Below, in pieces: positions 23,801 through 33,700 of a DNA stretch of 64,000 nt. The position numbers and the translations under genes are program-made. The DNA is from Cyrtodaria siliqua (taxonomy: Eukaryota; Mollusca; Bivalvia; Adapedonta; Hiatellidae), in NCBI GenBank assembly GCA_037043455.1, contig JAWPHD010010386.1, forward strand, positions 30,192-94,191, read 5' to 3'. Numbering within the stretch: position 1 is the first letter of the stretch; every line of letters begins with the position of its first letter. The notes below the pieces were generated by a model. It was given only the letters and a program-made list of their open reading frames with translations. It was not told the origin of the DNA and searched no databases.

Positions 23801-26800
23801 TTCACAAATTGTAAAGGTCATGGTCTAGTTGTGCCAGAACATCAAGTTTTTCTACGTCATGTCCTGCACGTACTGCATTTGTTATGTTATTTTACTGAAA
23901 AATCGATAGTCTCATTGTCTCCGTAAACGCTGACAGTTTTAACGTCATAACATCATCCAAAATGGCCACCAGTGACGTCATTAAAGAAACCTTGTAATCG
24001 CTATATCTACTTCATTTATGATCGGATTTTGATAAAACTTTCACAGGTTGTAGACGTCAACGTCTAGTTGTGAAAGAAAGTCAAAGTTTGTCATGGCGTC
24101 ATCAAAAATGGCCGCCAGTGACGTCATAATGGAAATCTTGTTATGGCTATATCTTCTATATCATCGGATTTGATCAAAACTTTCAGAGATTTTAGAGTTT
24201 GTGGTCTGGTTGTGCATATTAGGTCAAATAGAATCCCGACGTCAAGACGTCAGTGACGTTAGAATATTAAGATTTCTTTTTTACTGATTGCATGTTCCAA
24301 ATTATTTTATTGAAAAAAAAATCTCTGAACAAAGTCTAGTTAGTCCTTGAAGCTGCTATAGCTATACTTGAGGAATATTTCATATTAACATTTGTATAGC
24401 AATATCAAAGTATGCAATAAATACATATAAGGGTGTTATAGAGTTGGTTTTCTTTTCTTTCTGAAATACTGTGGTAGACCTGTATAAAAAAAAGAGGGAA
24501 ACCTATCACATGACATAATTCGACGGTTCCAAGGTGGACCAACCGTTTCGAGGTCGAACCCCTATTGGCAACCAACTGTTTGTGATGTTCATTACATGCC
24601 CATTTCTCTTTGATATTGTTATTGCTGTTTTGGTGTGTGTTTTTGGGCCATGATGGCCCTATATCGCTCACATGAGTACTGGCCCATTATCGAAATCTTA
24701 TGGTCATATACAATCTGTGCAAGTTAAGATTGCTGAAAAAATGTGGCCTCTATCATGTTAACAAGATGAACAAGAGGTTAATGACCTTGAAGCTCTACTG
24801 ATAGGTTTTTGGTAGCTAGCTCAGCATTCCTGTGAAGTTTCATGAAAATCTGTCAAGTAGTTTCAGAGGAGTAGTTGCTATAATTTTTTTACTATTTAAC
24901 TATATATTAACAAAGATGGCTGCGCTGCGGCAGCCATGTTAAATGTCGAATCAAAATAATTTTCAACAAGGACCAACATGTCATGCTGATCATTTGAGAA
25001 ACAACATCACTTACAGTTTTCAAGAAGTAGTCGCTACAAATTTGTTTTTTTTTAAAAATCTATTTTTAGCCGTAGTGGCCATCTTGAATGTTTGTCCGAC
25101 CTGAAATTTTCTAGGATCAACTCCATATCAAGAGCAACATTCCTGTAATGTTCCATGAAAATCCATCCAGTAGTTTCAAAGGAGTAGTCGCTACACACTT
25201 TTACCATATAACTGTGGAGTGCGTGGTCCAGTGGTAGAGCGCTGAACTTCAGATCGAGAGGTCGTGGGTTCGATCCTCGCCGCGGCCACGTTATTTATCC
25301 TTGAGAAAGATTATTTATCCACATTGCTTAGTACTGGTTCTACACAGGAAGCCATCGGGAGTGGTTAATCTAAGTTGCAAGAACTTGTTTCGCAATCGAT
25401 GTAAAATAAATATGTTTAAACTATTTAAACTACCATATAACTGTCTGTTAACAAAGATGGCCACTGCCAGCCAGTTTAACATTGAATCAAAATGATTTTC
25501 GACAATGGCCAACCTCATGTCATGCTGATCGTTTTAGAAAAACTCTCATATCAATATCACTAAAAGTTTTCAGGAAGTAGTCGCTACAAATTTATTTTTA
25601 TGCCCCCGAAGGGTGGCATATAGTAGTCGCACTGTCCGTCCGTCCGTCCCTACAATCGTGTCTGGTTAATAACTCTGACAATAATGGACTGATTTTCTAA
25701 TAACTTGGCACAATTGCTCATCACAACAAGACGTGTCTCGCACAAAATCCACGTCCATGGCTCCAAGGTCAAGGTCACTCTTAGATCAAATTGTTTCCAG
25801 TTAATAACTACGACATTCATGGACGGATTTTCAAATAACTTGGCACAAGTGCTCACCACAACAAGACGACGTGTCACGTACAAAATCCAGGTTCGTGGCT
25901 CCAAGGTTAAGGTCACACTTAGAGGTCAAAGGTCAAATCGTGTCCAGTCCATAACTCTGTTATTCCCGCACGGATTTTGAAATAACTTGGCACAAGTGCT
26001 CACCACAACAAGACGACCTGTCGTGCTCAAGATCCAGGTCCGGGACTCCAAAATGAAGGTCACACTTAGAGGTCAAAGGTCAAATAGTGTCTGGTCAATA
26101 ACTTTTGCATTCCTGGACTGATTTTCAAATAACTTGGCACAAATGCTCACCACAACCAATGTGTCGCGCACAAAATGCAGGTTTGTCGCTCCAAGACCAA
26201 GGTCACATTTAGAGGTCAAATGTCACTTTAGCTGTGGCGGCCATCTTAAAATTCCGGCCGGCCTCACATTTGGCTAGGATCAACTAGACATCAAGAGCTA
26301 GACATCAAGAGCAACGTTCCTGTGAAGTTTCATGAAAATCCGTCAAGTAGTTTCAGAGGAGAAGTCGCTACACGTTTTTACTATATAATTATGTAAACAA
26401 AAATGGCCACTGGCAGCCATGTTTAACGTCGAATAAAAATAATGTTCGACTAGGATCATGCTGATCATTTTAGAAAAAGTCCCATATCAATATCACTTAT
26501 AGTTTTCAAGAATAACAATATCACTGCAAATGATACCTAATACTGCTGTGGTAACTTATAAACTGCAAGAATTTGACAAATAGTATTAAATTTATGAAGC
26601 AGGTCAAAAGTTGTAATATATAATTTGTAAATATGACTGAAATTGCATGTAGCTTGAGAACCTAATGCCTTAACAGAAACGTTCACGCTGACATTTTCTA
26701 TTTCAGCTGGAAGAAGAGACAATGTCACCTTGGAAAAAATTCTGAAATTTGTTACGGGGTGTGAATCAGAACCAGTGTTAGGCTTTAGCCTGCACCCTGA

Positions 26801-26948
26801 AATTGGATTTGCACATCAGTTAATGGCAACTAGTAATACATGCATAAACAAGATGTACCTGCCACTACAGTCTCAGGATAAAACAAAAAAAGATGTGTTC
26901 AATTTGTTTGATTATTCATTTTTAAATGATTATTTTGGATTGATTTAA
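8854..26948 (+). CDS. HECT-type E3 ubiquitin ligase, G2E3-like (11 exons)
   Basis: Exons: 8831-8859 (ATG ATG at 8854), 12351-12509, 12728-12785, 14310-14472, 15809-15880, 16545-16767, 17697-18310, 20658-21037, 21532-21668, 22892-23069 and 26707-26948. All junctions are GT-AG and the phases agree, giving 743 aa. Residues 153-227 include a C2HC finger (C204-X2-C207-X11-H219-X3-C223). Residues 228-431 are a linker with 14-residue repeats. Residues 432-743 form a HECT-like domain with FDAGGPRREFL and a SNTCINKMYLP motif whose Cys709 is the expected ubiquitin-thioester residue. The protein would transfer ubiquitin from an E2 to unknown substrates. It lies inside the giant transposon, convergent with the integrase gene. 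The first exon is the least certain. Confidence 0.85.
9229..10564 (+). mobile_element. HINE-like element, ~140-bp repeats
   Basis: It starts ATACCCCCGTTTGAAAAAGG in a T run. A CCGTCCGTC microsatellite follows, then about six degenerate units of about 140 bp each with GGTCAGTAGGTCAAAGGTCA. It ends with a weak hairpin and GCTCTTGTT. It lies in the first intron of the HECT gene. The small ORFs within it are not genes. Confidence 0.65.
10744..12126 (+). mobile_element. SINE-like family A, copy 1 (split by a HINE)
   Basis: The outer parts (10744-10795 and 11849-12126) match the family also found at 27977, 49506 (inverted), 54407 and 62391 (inverted). Shared words include AAATTCATGTTCATTTT, CATCATGATCCCTGCATTG and GCCTGGCATGTTCATG, and copies end near CCAATTCAATT. 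It is split by the element at 10796-11848. Confidence 0.7.
10796..11848 (+). mobile_element. HINE-like element, ~190-bp repeats
   Basis: It begins AGCTCGACTATTCGAAGAAT and ends CGAATAGTCGAGCTGCGCTG plus a hairpin (GCTGT...ACAGC) and CTCTTGTT. Three to four core units carry GTGTAAGCTGTGTTTACA. It sits in SINE-family A. The intact copy at 28050 gives the empty site: the T count matches if the element is AGCTC...CTTGTT with no target duplication. Confidence 0.75.
12351..12509 (+). CDS. HECT gene exon 2
   Basis: Acceptor CATTTTAG, donor GTTAGT, 53 codons. It encodes an amphipathic LQEVMEILRNVSSRLLGEE stretch, as in the N-termini of G2E3-like proteins. Confidence 0.7.
12728..12785 (+). CDS. HECT gene exon 3
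   Basis: Acceptor TTTACAG, donor GTTAGT. Encodes a short Arg/Ser/Pro-rich linker. Ends in phase 1, matching the next exon. Confidence 0.7.
12820..13424 (-). mobile_element. HINE-like element, minus orientation
   Basis: The right end, read on the minus strand, starts AGCTCATCTGAACTGAAG and folds with a nearby GTGAGCT. Inside are repeated phrases such as GACCCTAGGGTCA and TATAAGCTAATC. The left end is not sharp. Confidence 0.5.
13610..13812 (-). mobile_element. tRNA-derived SINE
   Basis: The minus-strand head lies at 13745-13812 (B-box GGGTTCGATCC). The body shares AGTCTCATC(T/C)G(C/A)AGGAC and GTAGGTTGGAAATACT-type words with the SINE at 15268-15478. No clean duplication was seen. Confidence 0.6.
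14036..14253 (-). mobile_element. tRNA-derived SINE, same family as 25216-25431
   Basis: The reverse complement aligns along its length with 25216-25431 (TGGAGTGC(A/G)TGGTCCA..., GGGTTCGATCCTCGCCG, TTGCTTAGT(G/A)CTG). A duplication of about 9 bp, CATTGTTTT, flanks it. Confidence 0.75.
14310..14472 (+). CDS. HECT gene exon 4
   Basis: Acceptor TTTTCAG, donor GTAAGT. The frame fixed by exon 3 is the only open one. It contains LLLFKNKLGETRISFP, typical of this family's N-terminal domain. Confidence 0.8.
14841..14990. repeat. Long hairpin (foldback element)
   Basis: An arm with GTGAATAACATATTTTATTT is mirrored by AAATAAAATATGTTATTCAC. The arms are about 65 bp, broken by a few mismatches. The following 14991-15110 is a T/A-rich low-complexity stretch. 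Confidence 0.8.
15110..15790 (+). mobile_element. HINE-like core repeats (~170 bp), split by a SINE
   Basis: Two to three units share TTTGCTGATTTTTGATGGAG, CTCCTAAACG(C/G)CTTGTTGGATTT and TGTCTAGTTGTGC. The ends are not clear. Confidence 0.45.
15268..15478 (-). mobile_element. tRNA-derived SINE with 11-bp duplication
   Basis: CGGTAAGATGT at 15257-15267 and 15479-15489 flanks a minus-strand SINE. Its head (GGTGTAATGGTTAGCATTG ... GATTGAACGCGCGATCCC on the + strand) is at the right. Confidence 0.8.
15809..15880 (+). CDS. HECT gene exon 5
   Basis: Acceptor TTCATAG, donor GTGAGC, 72 bp with matching phases on both sides. Encodes RKWDKLKNAHARLDTADLL. Confidence 0.7.
15940..16024 (+). mobile_element. 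HINE-like 3' end fragment
   Basis: A hairpin AGGCCCTCTTGGGCCT is followed by CTTGTT. Only the end of the element is evident. 16025-16544 otherwise looks like plain intron. Confidence 0.45.
16545..16767 (+). CDS. HECT gene exon 6 (C2HC finger)
   Basis: Acceptor CACTCAG, donor GTAAAT. Encodes TGRLYLRPVQKDIPL followed by CLQCGRN...HLAIC, the C2HC motif diagnostic of G2E3-like proteins of fish and invertebrates (from memory). Confidence 0.85.
16795..17165 (+). mobile_element. Short HINE-like element
   Basis: The hairpin start is TGTCTTCCCCCATGTATAGG...GGGAGACA, followed by CCGTCCGTCC and two units with CATATCTCTTGAACCGCT. The end is near CAAAAAACAACCTCTG. Confidence 0.55.
17270..17640 (+). mobile_element. 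Truncated HINE-like element
   Basis: It starts AGCTCTACTGGCCAAAAGGC and folds with the following CCAGAAGAGGCT. It lacks the terminal CTTGTT and stops before the splice acceptor of exon 7. Confidence 0.5.
17697..18310 (+). CDS. HECT gene exon 7 (repeat linker)
   Basis: Acceptor ATTGCAG, donor GTATGT, 614 bp. Encodes an acidic start (SSDDDSE), then about ten Thr/Pro/Ala/Val-rich 14-residue repeats, then an acidic end. Probably a disordered spacer between the finger and the HECT domain. Confidence 0.8.
17830..18215 (+). repeat. 42-bp coding minisatellite
   Basis: Units of 42 bp (ALVTPVPAVDTPTQ and variants), about nine copies. The first four or five are almost identical. Being in frame, copy number can vary without breaking the protein. 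Confidence 0.9.
18342..19652 (+). mobile_element. HINE-like element (TGTCTCGCC type) with nested insertion
   Basis: It starts TGTCTCGCCTTTTGG with a GTCTC/GAGAC hairpin and ends GATGGCTCTTGTT. Core units carry CTCACAAACTGTATG and CAAACTTTGGTTATA. It is interrupted by the element at 18606-19229. Confidence 0.7.
18606..19229 (+). mobile_element. AGCTCTACTGATC-type HINE-like element, nested
   Basis: It begins AGCTCTACTGATCAGAGATC, then CCGTCCGT, then two core units of about 320 bp, and ends with the hairpin AGGTCATTGACCT and CTTGTT. The host element's repeats resume directly on the other side. Confidence 0.8.
20022..20555 (+). mobile_element. ATGCCCCCG-type HINE-like element, complete
   Basis: It begins ATGCCCCCGAAAAGGTTTTG, then CCGTCCGTCC, then three units of about 125 bp, then CTTCGGGGGCATTTGTCACT, a hairpin GTCACTTACAGTGA and a terminal CTTGTT. 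It lies in the intron before exon 8. The long open frame across it is an accident of repetition. Confidence 0.8.
20658..21037 (+). CDS. HECT gene exon 8 (HECT start)
   Basis: Acceptor TTGTGTAG, donor GTAATA. Encodes LRVYQQKIM ... LDVVFHGEQAFDAGGPRREF, the classic HECT N-lobe signature, then an N-lobe helix region. Confidence 0.9.
21240..21530 (+). repeat. Fragment of an 'AACCTGCAACCTAACC' repeat family
   Basis: A G homopolymer (about 15) at 21255-21270 and two copies of CACACTTTAACCTGCAACC are present. The same family is larger at 61140-61985. Confidence 0.6.
21532..21668 (+). CDS. HECT gene exon 9
   Basis: Acceptor ATTTCAG, donor GTAACA. Encodes VSIIQNGPLPTFMSEYYLQ, as in HECT domains of the G2E3-like class. 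Confidence 0.85.
21669..22891 (+). other. HECT intron with a HINE-like 3' end
   Basis: Mostly AT-rich intron. Near 22548-22575, GCCCAATGCCCTCATGGGCTTCTTGTT is another hairpin-plus-CTTGTT terminus (shown here in two overlapping parts: GCCCAATGCCCTCATGGGC and CTTCTTGTT). Its 5' end was not located. Confidence 0.4.
22892..23069 (+). CDS. HECT gene exon 10
   Basis: Acceptor TTATATAG, donor GTACAG, 178 bp. Encodes LLRRLPVMAFLFRTTAVVPL and continues the HECT fold. Phases match both neighbours. Confidence 0.8.
23115..24330 (+). mobile_element. HINE-like element with ~240-bp repeats (GGCTTTCCACC type)
   Basis: The start hairpin is GGCTTTCCACCTTTCAGTGG, continuing AAAGACC. About five units contain GATGGCCGCCAGTGACGTCA and ATCGCTATATCTAC. 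The 3' end is unclear. 24331-24768 holds only a short inverted piece of another family (GGGCCATGATGGCCC near 24648). Confidence 0.6.
25216..25431 (+). mobile_element. tRNA-derived SINE with 13-bp duplication
   Basis: ACCATATAACTGT at 25203-25215 and 25432-25444 flanks it exactly. The head shows GGTCCAGTGGTAGAGCGC (A box) and GTGGGTTCGATCCTCGCC (B box). Confidence 0.88.
25600..26228 (+). mobile_element. ATGCCCCCG-type HINE-like element, 3' truncated
   Basis: The start ATGCCCCCGAAGGGTGGC and CCGTCCGTCC are present, followed by about four units of about 125 bp. The GGGGGCAT...CTTGTT end is absent. Confidence 0.7.
26707..26948 (+). CDS. HECT gene last exon (catalytic cysteine)
   Basis: Acceptor TATTTCAG, stop TAA 26946-26948. 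Encodes ILKFVTGCESEPVLGF and SNTCINKMYLP. The Cys is the expected catalytic residue (Cys709), 34 residues before the end. Confidence 0.9.
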
Positions 26949-26968
26949 ACCATAAGTTCATTATTGTC

Positions 26969-27262
26969 TCGCCTTCTGTGAGAACAAAAAGAGCGACAGG
27001 GATCACTTTTCCGATGGCATTGATTTGTTTAAAAAAAAGTTGAGGTTTATATCTGCAATTCCGTCAAAGGTATCACTTTGAAATTTGTATGCACATTAAC
27101 TAGGGTAAGTATTATTTAAACGTCCTGATCCGATCAGTGACCTTGACCTTCACCTCAAAGGCTTTTAGAAAGTATAAATCTAAAACATTTATTAATAACA
27201 GACACATTATATAAAGGTAAGTTATATATAGGCGAGACACAATCTTGCGATGGCCTCGTCAT
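26969..27262 (+). mobile_element. Short TGTCTCGCC-type element
   Basis: It starts TGTCTCGCCTTCTGTGAG and ends near GGCGAGACACAATCTTGCG, ATGGCCTCGTC. It lies between the 3' ends of the two convergent genes. 27263-27531 shows nothing further. Confidence 0.5.
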
Positions 27263-27531
27263 AACTAGGTGTCATGGGATACTTATACCCACGCCATAAT
27301 AATAACTGAATGTTGCACTAGTTGTCTGGTTGGTCCATATATTGAAATTTGCTGTTTACTACCTTAACCATCATGAAATGACATCTTGCAGACCGGTTCC
27401 TTAACTGCAGTTGTAATTTTACCAGGGTCATGCACCTTTTTATACTTGGAACATTTTGGTTAAAATTTCTAAACTAGTAGGTATCTCCAAATATTACTAC
27501 AATGTTCACATTCTATCTTTTAATATAGTAT

Positions 27532-27774
27532 TTAAATATTTCTTTGAACAACATAACTTTGTTTCAACAATTTAGCATGTTCAATGGCCACGACATAAGC
27601 TTTTATGTCCCAATTGTCAGTTTGGTCAACTGTTTCAAGGTGTGTTCTGAAAAGAGTCAGAAATTCTTCTGGAAATGGAGATGGTGTTGATGGGATTGTG
27701 ATCCCTTCTTCAGGAGCATCTAACTCTTCAGGCATGGGTGATGATGGATCAATACCATAATTTCTCAGTTCTTC
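27532..27774 (-). CDS. Integrase gene exon 5 (C-terminus)
   Basis: Acceptor TTTCTAG, stop 27534-27532. Encodes [18 protein letters not shown] and an acidic/proline stretch, then a helical end. Confidence 0.8.
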   Translation of the reverse strand, partial: EELRNYGIDPSSPMPEELDAPEEGITIPSTPSPFPEEFLTLFRTHLETVDQTDNWDIKAYVVAIEHAKLLKQSYVVQRNI

Positions 27775-30700
27775 CTAGAAATATATTGAGAAAATTGTTA
27801 AATAATGTGCATACAGAACTCTGAACTAGAAAGAAGTTTGATGTACTATATGGTATATAGAGGATATTACAATAGTGCTTATTCAGTGTCGCATTTATTA
27901 AGTTGGACTAATTCATATAATGCGAGCATTTGACTGATATGTAGATTATATACATTCAAGTAATATGCCACTTTTTCACCGTCTGGTTCCGGGTCGAAAA
28001 ATAGGGCCACTGCAGATCTCAGATAGAACACCCACCCACCCCCACCACAAATTCATGTTCATTTTATCATTTTTTGTTCATGCTCTTTAAAGGTCTTCAT
28101 CATGATCCCTACATTGTTTCAGTTGCCATCTCGCTCAAATCACTAGAACAGTGGCAGAAAAGCAATAAACGTGGCTCCAGCGTAATAAATGGAGTGTCTA
28201 CAATAGAATTTGCAGCAACTCTGCAGTTCTGCAGGTGAGAAAGTTCTAGGCCCATGCTCCATATTTTATCTCAATGTAAATGGAGGATGAGCCTGGCATG
28301 TTCATTTCTGTTAGGTGCCATATAACCTTTCATGTGTTGGTGCGCCTTAAAACCCAATTCAATTCATATCACTTTTCCTATGTAAAATCCTCATATTGTT
28401 TAATGTTATTGTGATTCTGATGTTACGCATACACACTAGAAAGTGTTTGTCCATTATATTCATTACCATCGCAATGTACTTTTTAACTTTTTGTATTTTT
28501 TTAGCACTTGCACGTGCCAAGTTGTCCATCATTAACTTTTGCCTCGTTAACACGATAGAGCCTGCATTTTTCATCTGATCTTTACCAAACTTTACCAGAT
28601 TGTTCATTTTGATGAAAGCTCGAAAAAGTTCAAAACCAGCCAGATGGGACCTGTAACACGGGAGTTATGGCCCTTGGTTTAGTTAAAAATGCTATATTAA
28701 GACGATAGGGCAATTGTTACTGAACTTTATCAGATTGTTAGTATTAATGAAAGTTGGATAAGTTCAAAATCCAGTCACATTTATTAGAGTTGTGACCCTT
28801 GATTAAGTTAAATATACCGGAAGTTCTATATTTAATAGATTAATCATTTACATTCAACATTGCAGATTCATTACAGAAACAAATTCTTTAAGCTTTTTAC
28901 TGGGGTAGATAACTGAGTAATTTTAGTCATTCTTTATTCTAGTCTTATTAAATATTAAACATTTACCCCAGGAAAGGTTCTTAATTTAATATCTTGTTGT
29001 TTATCACTTGATTGTATGCATTTTATTCATTTACCTAAGTAACCTAGGAAGGTTCTTATTTTAATATATGTTTGTTTTAATATCACTTTATTGTATGCAT
29101 TTCATGCATTTACCTAAGTAACCCAGGAAGGTTCTTAATTTAATATATTTTTGTTTATCACTTTATTGTATGCATTTCCCTAAGTTAGTGAATAATAAAG
29201 CGAGGGAAACTTACTTTTGAGTCTTTCATTTGTAGTTTTCCTTTTGTTATTTAAATTATTTAAAAGTGTATGGTTATGGTATGGCAAGTCAATTCGATAA
29301 CGGAAATACAGTTATCAATAACCTGATAACGGAAATACAATTTTCAATAACCGACATACAATTCCGATAATAGAAATACATTTTCTGACAACGGTATTTG
29401 TACTTCCTCAACGGATTTGATATCGAAAAATTGTATTTCCGTTTACGATAAAGATTTCTGATATCAGTAATTACCTTTATAAAAAATGCAATTACCATTA
29501 TGGAAAATGAACGTTCTCAATATCAAAAAAGTCTATTTCTGTTAACGAATATCAGCTTTGTTAATCCGATCGTGTGTGTGTGTGTGCCAGTAGTCTGACT
29601 TCAGGAATAGTTGCTCTATGTCCGAACCCCCAACCCACTCCCCAACCAACCCAAACCACCACCGATCTGGGGGCGTTTAAACGGGGTATGCGGTAAATCT
29701 TTTTCTTCACTCACATCATAGTTAATGAGCATACCCAGTATTAAAACAATCCACCTTAAAATGAATGAGGAGTTAGACACAAGATTTCCCTATAGAATAT
29801 CAGGGCGTAGCGTGGCATACTCAAATACTCACGTGAGTAACATTGAAAATCGAAAATTTAAAAAACAAGAGGTCAATAACCTTGAAGCTCTACTGATAGA
29901 TTTTGATAGCTAGATCAGCATTCCTGTGAAGTTTCATAAAAATCGGTCGAGTAGTTTCAGAGGAGTAGTCGCTACAAGTTGAAGTTTTTACTATATAACT
30001 CTAGGCAAACAAAGATGGCCACTGGCAGCCATGTTTAATGTTGAATCAAAATAATTTTCGACAAGGATCAAGGATCAACATCTTGTCATGCTGATCATTT
30101 TAGAAAACGTCCCATATCAATATCAATTGCAGTTTTCAAGAAGTAGTCACTACAAATTTATTTTAAATCTGTTTTTAGCCGTGGTGGCCATCTTGAATTT
30201 CCGGCCAGCCTGAAATTTTTCTAGGATCAACTAGACCTCAAGAGCAACATTCCTGTGAAGTTTCATGAACATCCGTCAAGTAGTTTCACAGGAGAAGTCG
30301 CTACAAGTTTTTACTATATAATTATGTAAACAAAAATGGCCTGGCAGCCATGTTTAACGTCGAATAAAAATAATGTTCGACTAGGATCATGCTGATCATT
30401 TTAGAAAAAGCCCCATATCAATATCAAAGAAGTAGTCGCTACAAACTTAATTTTTAAAAACCTATTTTTAGCTGTGGCAGCCATCTTGAATTTCTGGCCG
30501 ACCTCAAACTTTGCTAGGATCAATTAGACATCAAGAGCAACATTCCTGTAAAGTTTCATGAAAATCCGCCAAGTAGTTTCAGAGTAGTAGATACTACAAG
30601 TTTTTACTATATAACTCTGTAAACAAAGATGGCCACTGGCAGCCATGTTTAACGTCGAATCAAAACGATATTTGAAAAGGACCAACAACATGTCATGCTG

Positions 30701-33700
30701 ATCATTTTAGAAAAAGTCCCATATCAATATCACATATTTTTCAAGAAGTCGCTACAAACTTGTATTCTAAAAATCTATTTTTAGCTTTGGTGGCCATCTT
30801 GCATTTCACATCAACATGAATTATTGCTAGGATTAACTAGACTTCATGGGCAACATTTCTGTAAGGTTTCATGAATATCCATACAGTAGTTTTAGAGGAG
30901 TAGTCGCTACAAATAAAAGTTTACGGACAGACGGACACGGACAGACGGACACCGCACCACGGCATAAGTTCTGCTGATCTCTGTTCAGTCGAGCTAAAAA
31001 TGGTCTAAAAATTTGAATGCACATGTTAGTGTTTTCCGGTTATTCTAGGGTGCTTTCAAGTTTTCGGTTTATAGTTTTTTTCCGGTTATTCTATCAACTG
31101 CAAAGGGAAGAGAAGGGGGTATAGGGCTATACCCACTCCCAGACCCTGAATATGTTGGAAAATGGCAACGCTATGCCCCTGAATATACTTATGTAAGAAA
31201 TTGAATTGAATTGAATGTTGTTTAACGGCTCATCAACACAGTATATGTTATTTAGAGCCGCCCCAGAGAGAGGGGAAGGATACATAGGAATCCAAGAAGC
31301 TGCCCTACTCTTATTATCGAATAGATTCCTATGGTTGTTTAACGTGCTCGGAGGATAGACCGTTACACGGGACCACCCGGTTTACGTCCCCATCCGACGG
31401 AAGAGTAAGAAAATGAAAAGGGCCAGAACTCATGTAAAATTGATCAGATCAAAAACTTTTTCTTCACATCATACTTAATCAGCATGCCAAATATTAAAAC
31501 AATCCACCAAATAATGAATAGAGTTAAAAACACAAGATTTCACTATATAAGAAAACCAAAAACCATAACTCGTAAAAATGATCAAATAAAAAAATCATTT
31601 TCTTTGCTAACATCCTCACATCATACTAAATCAACATGCACAATATTAAACTAATCCAAACAAAAAAGTATGAAGAGTTAAAACACATTATAGTTTGGCC
31701 CCTATATAATATATATAGATAAAAAAGGGCAATAACTCTGCAAAAGATGTGTCAATATAGCTCAGTGTCAAACAATACATTGTTGAAATAAACCTTCAAA
31801 TCAAATTTGGTAAAAACCAGATTCCATTTATGTATTATTATGCAAGTAAGTCTGTACTGTATTACAATATCTTGATTAAACATTGAACATATTTGTTTTT
31901 ATTATATTTATACTTCATTGGTAATCTCTGGTATTAAAGGGACAATCTCTGGTATTAAAGGGACACACGGCAATCTTGATTTTTTTAAAAACGCACGGTG
32001 TCCTGTTAGTTTTTCTCTTAACTTGCATTTGTTCAATCATTAATATTAATTGTTAAGAGTAGTTCAAAGCAAATTATTTTTGCATATTACTAACTTTTTA
32101 TAATATTGCACCAATAATATATTTAAATATTGGTAAAATAATGAAGAAAATTGAAATCTCAATTTTTTTTATTTAATTATATGCAAGCAGTTGTAAAGTC
32201 AAAGTGGTGCAGGATAACTAAATCGAGGAGTAAATTTTAATTTTGGAATAAAACTTAAGATTGCCATGTGTCCCTTTAAATGACAAAACAATGTGTAGGT
32301 ATACCTCACTTAGTGTCTCAAAGTACTCTGATGAAACTACTCCATCCTCTCGTGCTACCTGCTGCATGCCCATGATAAAGAGCTGATTTGGAGTTTTGTT
32401 TTGAGCTGTTCGAATTTTGTGGTTGTTCCACGACTTTACAAATTGCTGAAGCATGTTATTAATTTTATCTGTGTATACATAATGTAGACAGAAAAGATGA
32501 AGTTCATCATCCGGATCTAGCAGTCCCTGGTGTTCCATCGAAATGAACAAGTCATAAAACACTGATAGCACTGCTTGGAAAACGTCTCTCCACAATCTCT
32601 CTATTCGTGAATTGTGAACACTCTTTCCGGTAATATAGCTTCCGCGTCCAGGACCGCGTAATGGATGGTTCAACATGAATCGGGCAACCTCACGATTTTC
32701 TACTCCCATATCTCCACGAACACGTGAAGGCAGGTTCCACTTAGCTACGGCTTGTTTAAACAATTGTAAAACTGTTTCTGATCTGTTGTTAGTTTGGCAG
32801 GATAGATAACTGATTACCCTACTAAAACCATCAATGCAGCCATGTACCACAAATCTCCATCTGTAATAGACACGCAGTTATGATTTATACTTAAATTGCC
32901 ATATCTAAAATTAAAATTAACTGTCCTGTTGATTTTTTTACTACATTTACTAGGTATGTTTATAGTCATGACATTAAAACATAACATTCCAACTTGTGAA
33001 AAACAAAACGAGCAATCAGAGAATCTGACAAATGCCCCCTGATGGATATTTAATCATAGAGTAGATGATGGTCCTTTAAATCATAGCTGTAATGTATGAC
33101 ATAATGTTCAATATTGACCTTGTTGGCTGGCATCTTGTAGTCGACATGTCATGTTGATGTAATTAGCATTATGCAAAAGAAAATCAGCAGATTGGTTTAT
33201 GAGATATGAGAATGACAAGAAATACCCTGTTTTGACCTTAAAAGCATAAGTGTGACCTTGACCTTGATGTCAAAAACCTGATCCTGACAATGTCTTGATT
33301 TGCTAAGCATTTATTCAAAAGGTAATCCAATAATTTAGAACAAGAGGTCAATGACCTTGAAGCTCTACTGATTGATTTTGATTTCAGGAAGTAGTCGCTA
33401 CAGACTTGTTTTTTGAAAATCTATTTTTAACCGTTGCGGCCATCTTGAATTTCCGGCCGACCTGAAATTTTGCTAAGATCAATAAGACATTAAGAGCAAC
33501 ATTCCTGTGAAGTTTCATGAAAATCCGTCAGGTAGTTTCAAAGAAGTAGTCGCTACAAGTTTTCATTATATAACTCTATGTAAACAAAGCAGCCATGTTT
33601 AAGGTCAAATCAAAACGATTTTCGACAAGGACCAACATCATGTCATGCTGATCATTTTAGAAAAAGTCCCATATCAATATCTCTTATTGTTTTGAAGAAG

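Larger units (their letters stand above)
24769..26530 (-). mobile_element. AGCTCTACTGATC-type HINE-like element with two nested insertions
   Basis: In minus orientation it begins AACAAGAGGTTAATGACC (its 3' end) and continues through about 320-bp units. It is split by a SINE (25216-25431) and by an ATGCCCCCG-type element (25600-26228). The 5' AGCTC end is missing on the right. Confidence 0.75.

Noticed and set aside
25216..25300. tRNA gene
   Set aside because: It has A and B boxes but no closing acceptor stem. It is followed by a SINE body and flanked by a 13-bp duplication. The same reasoning applies to the other tRNA-like heads.
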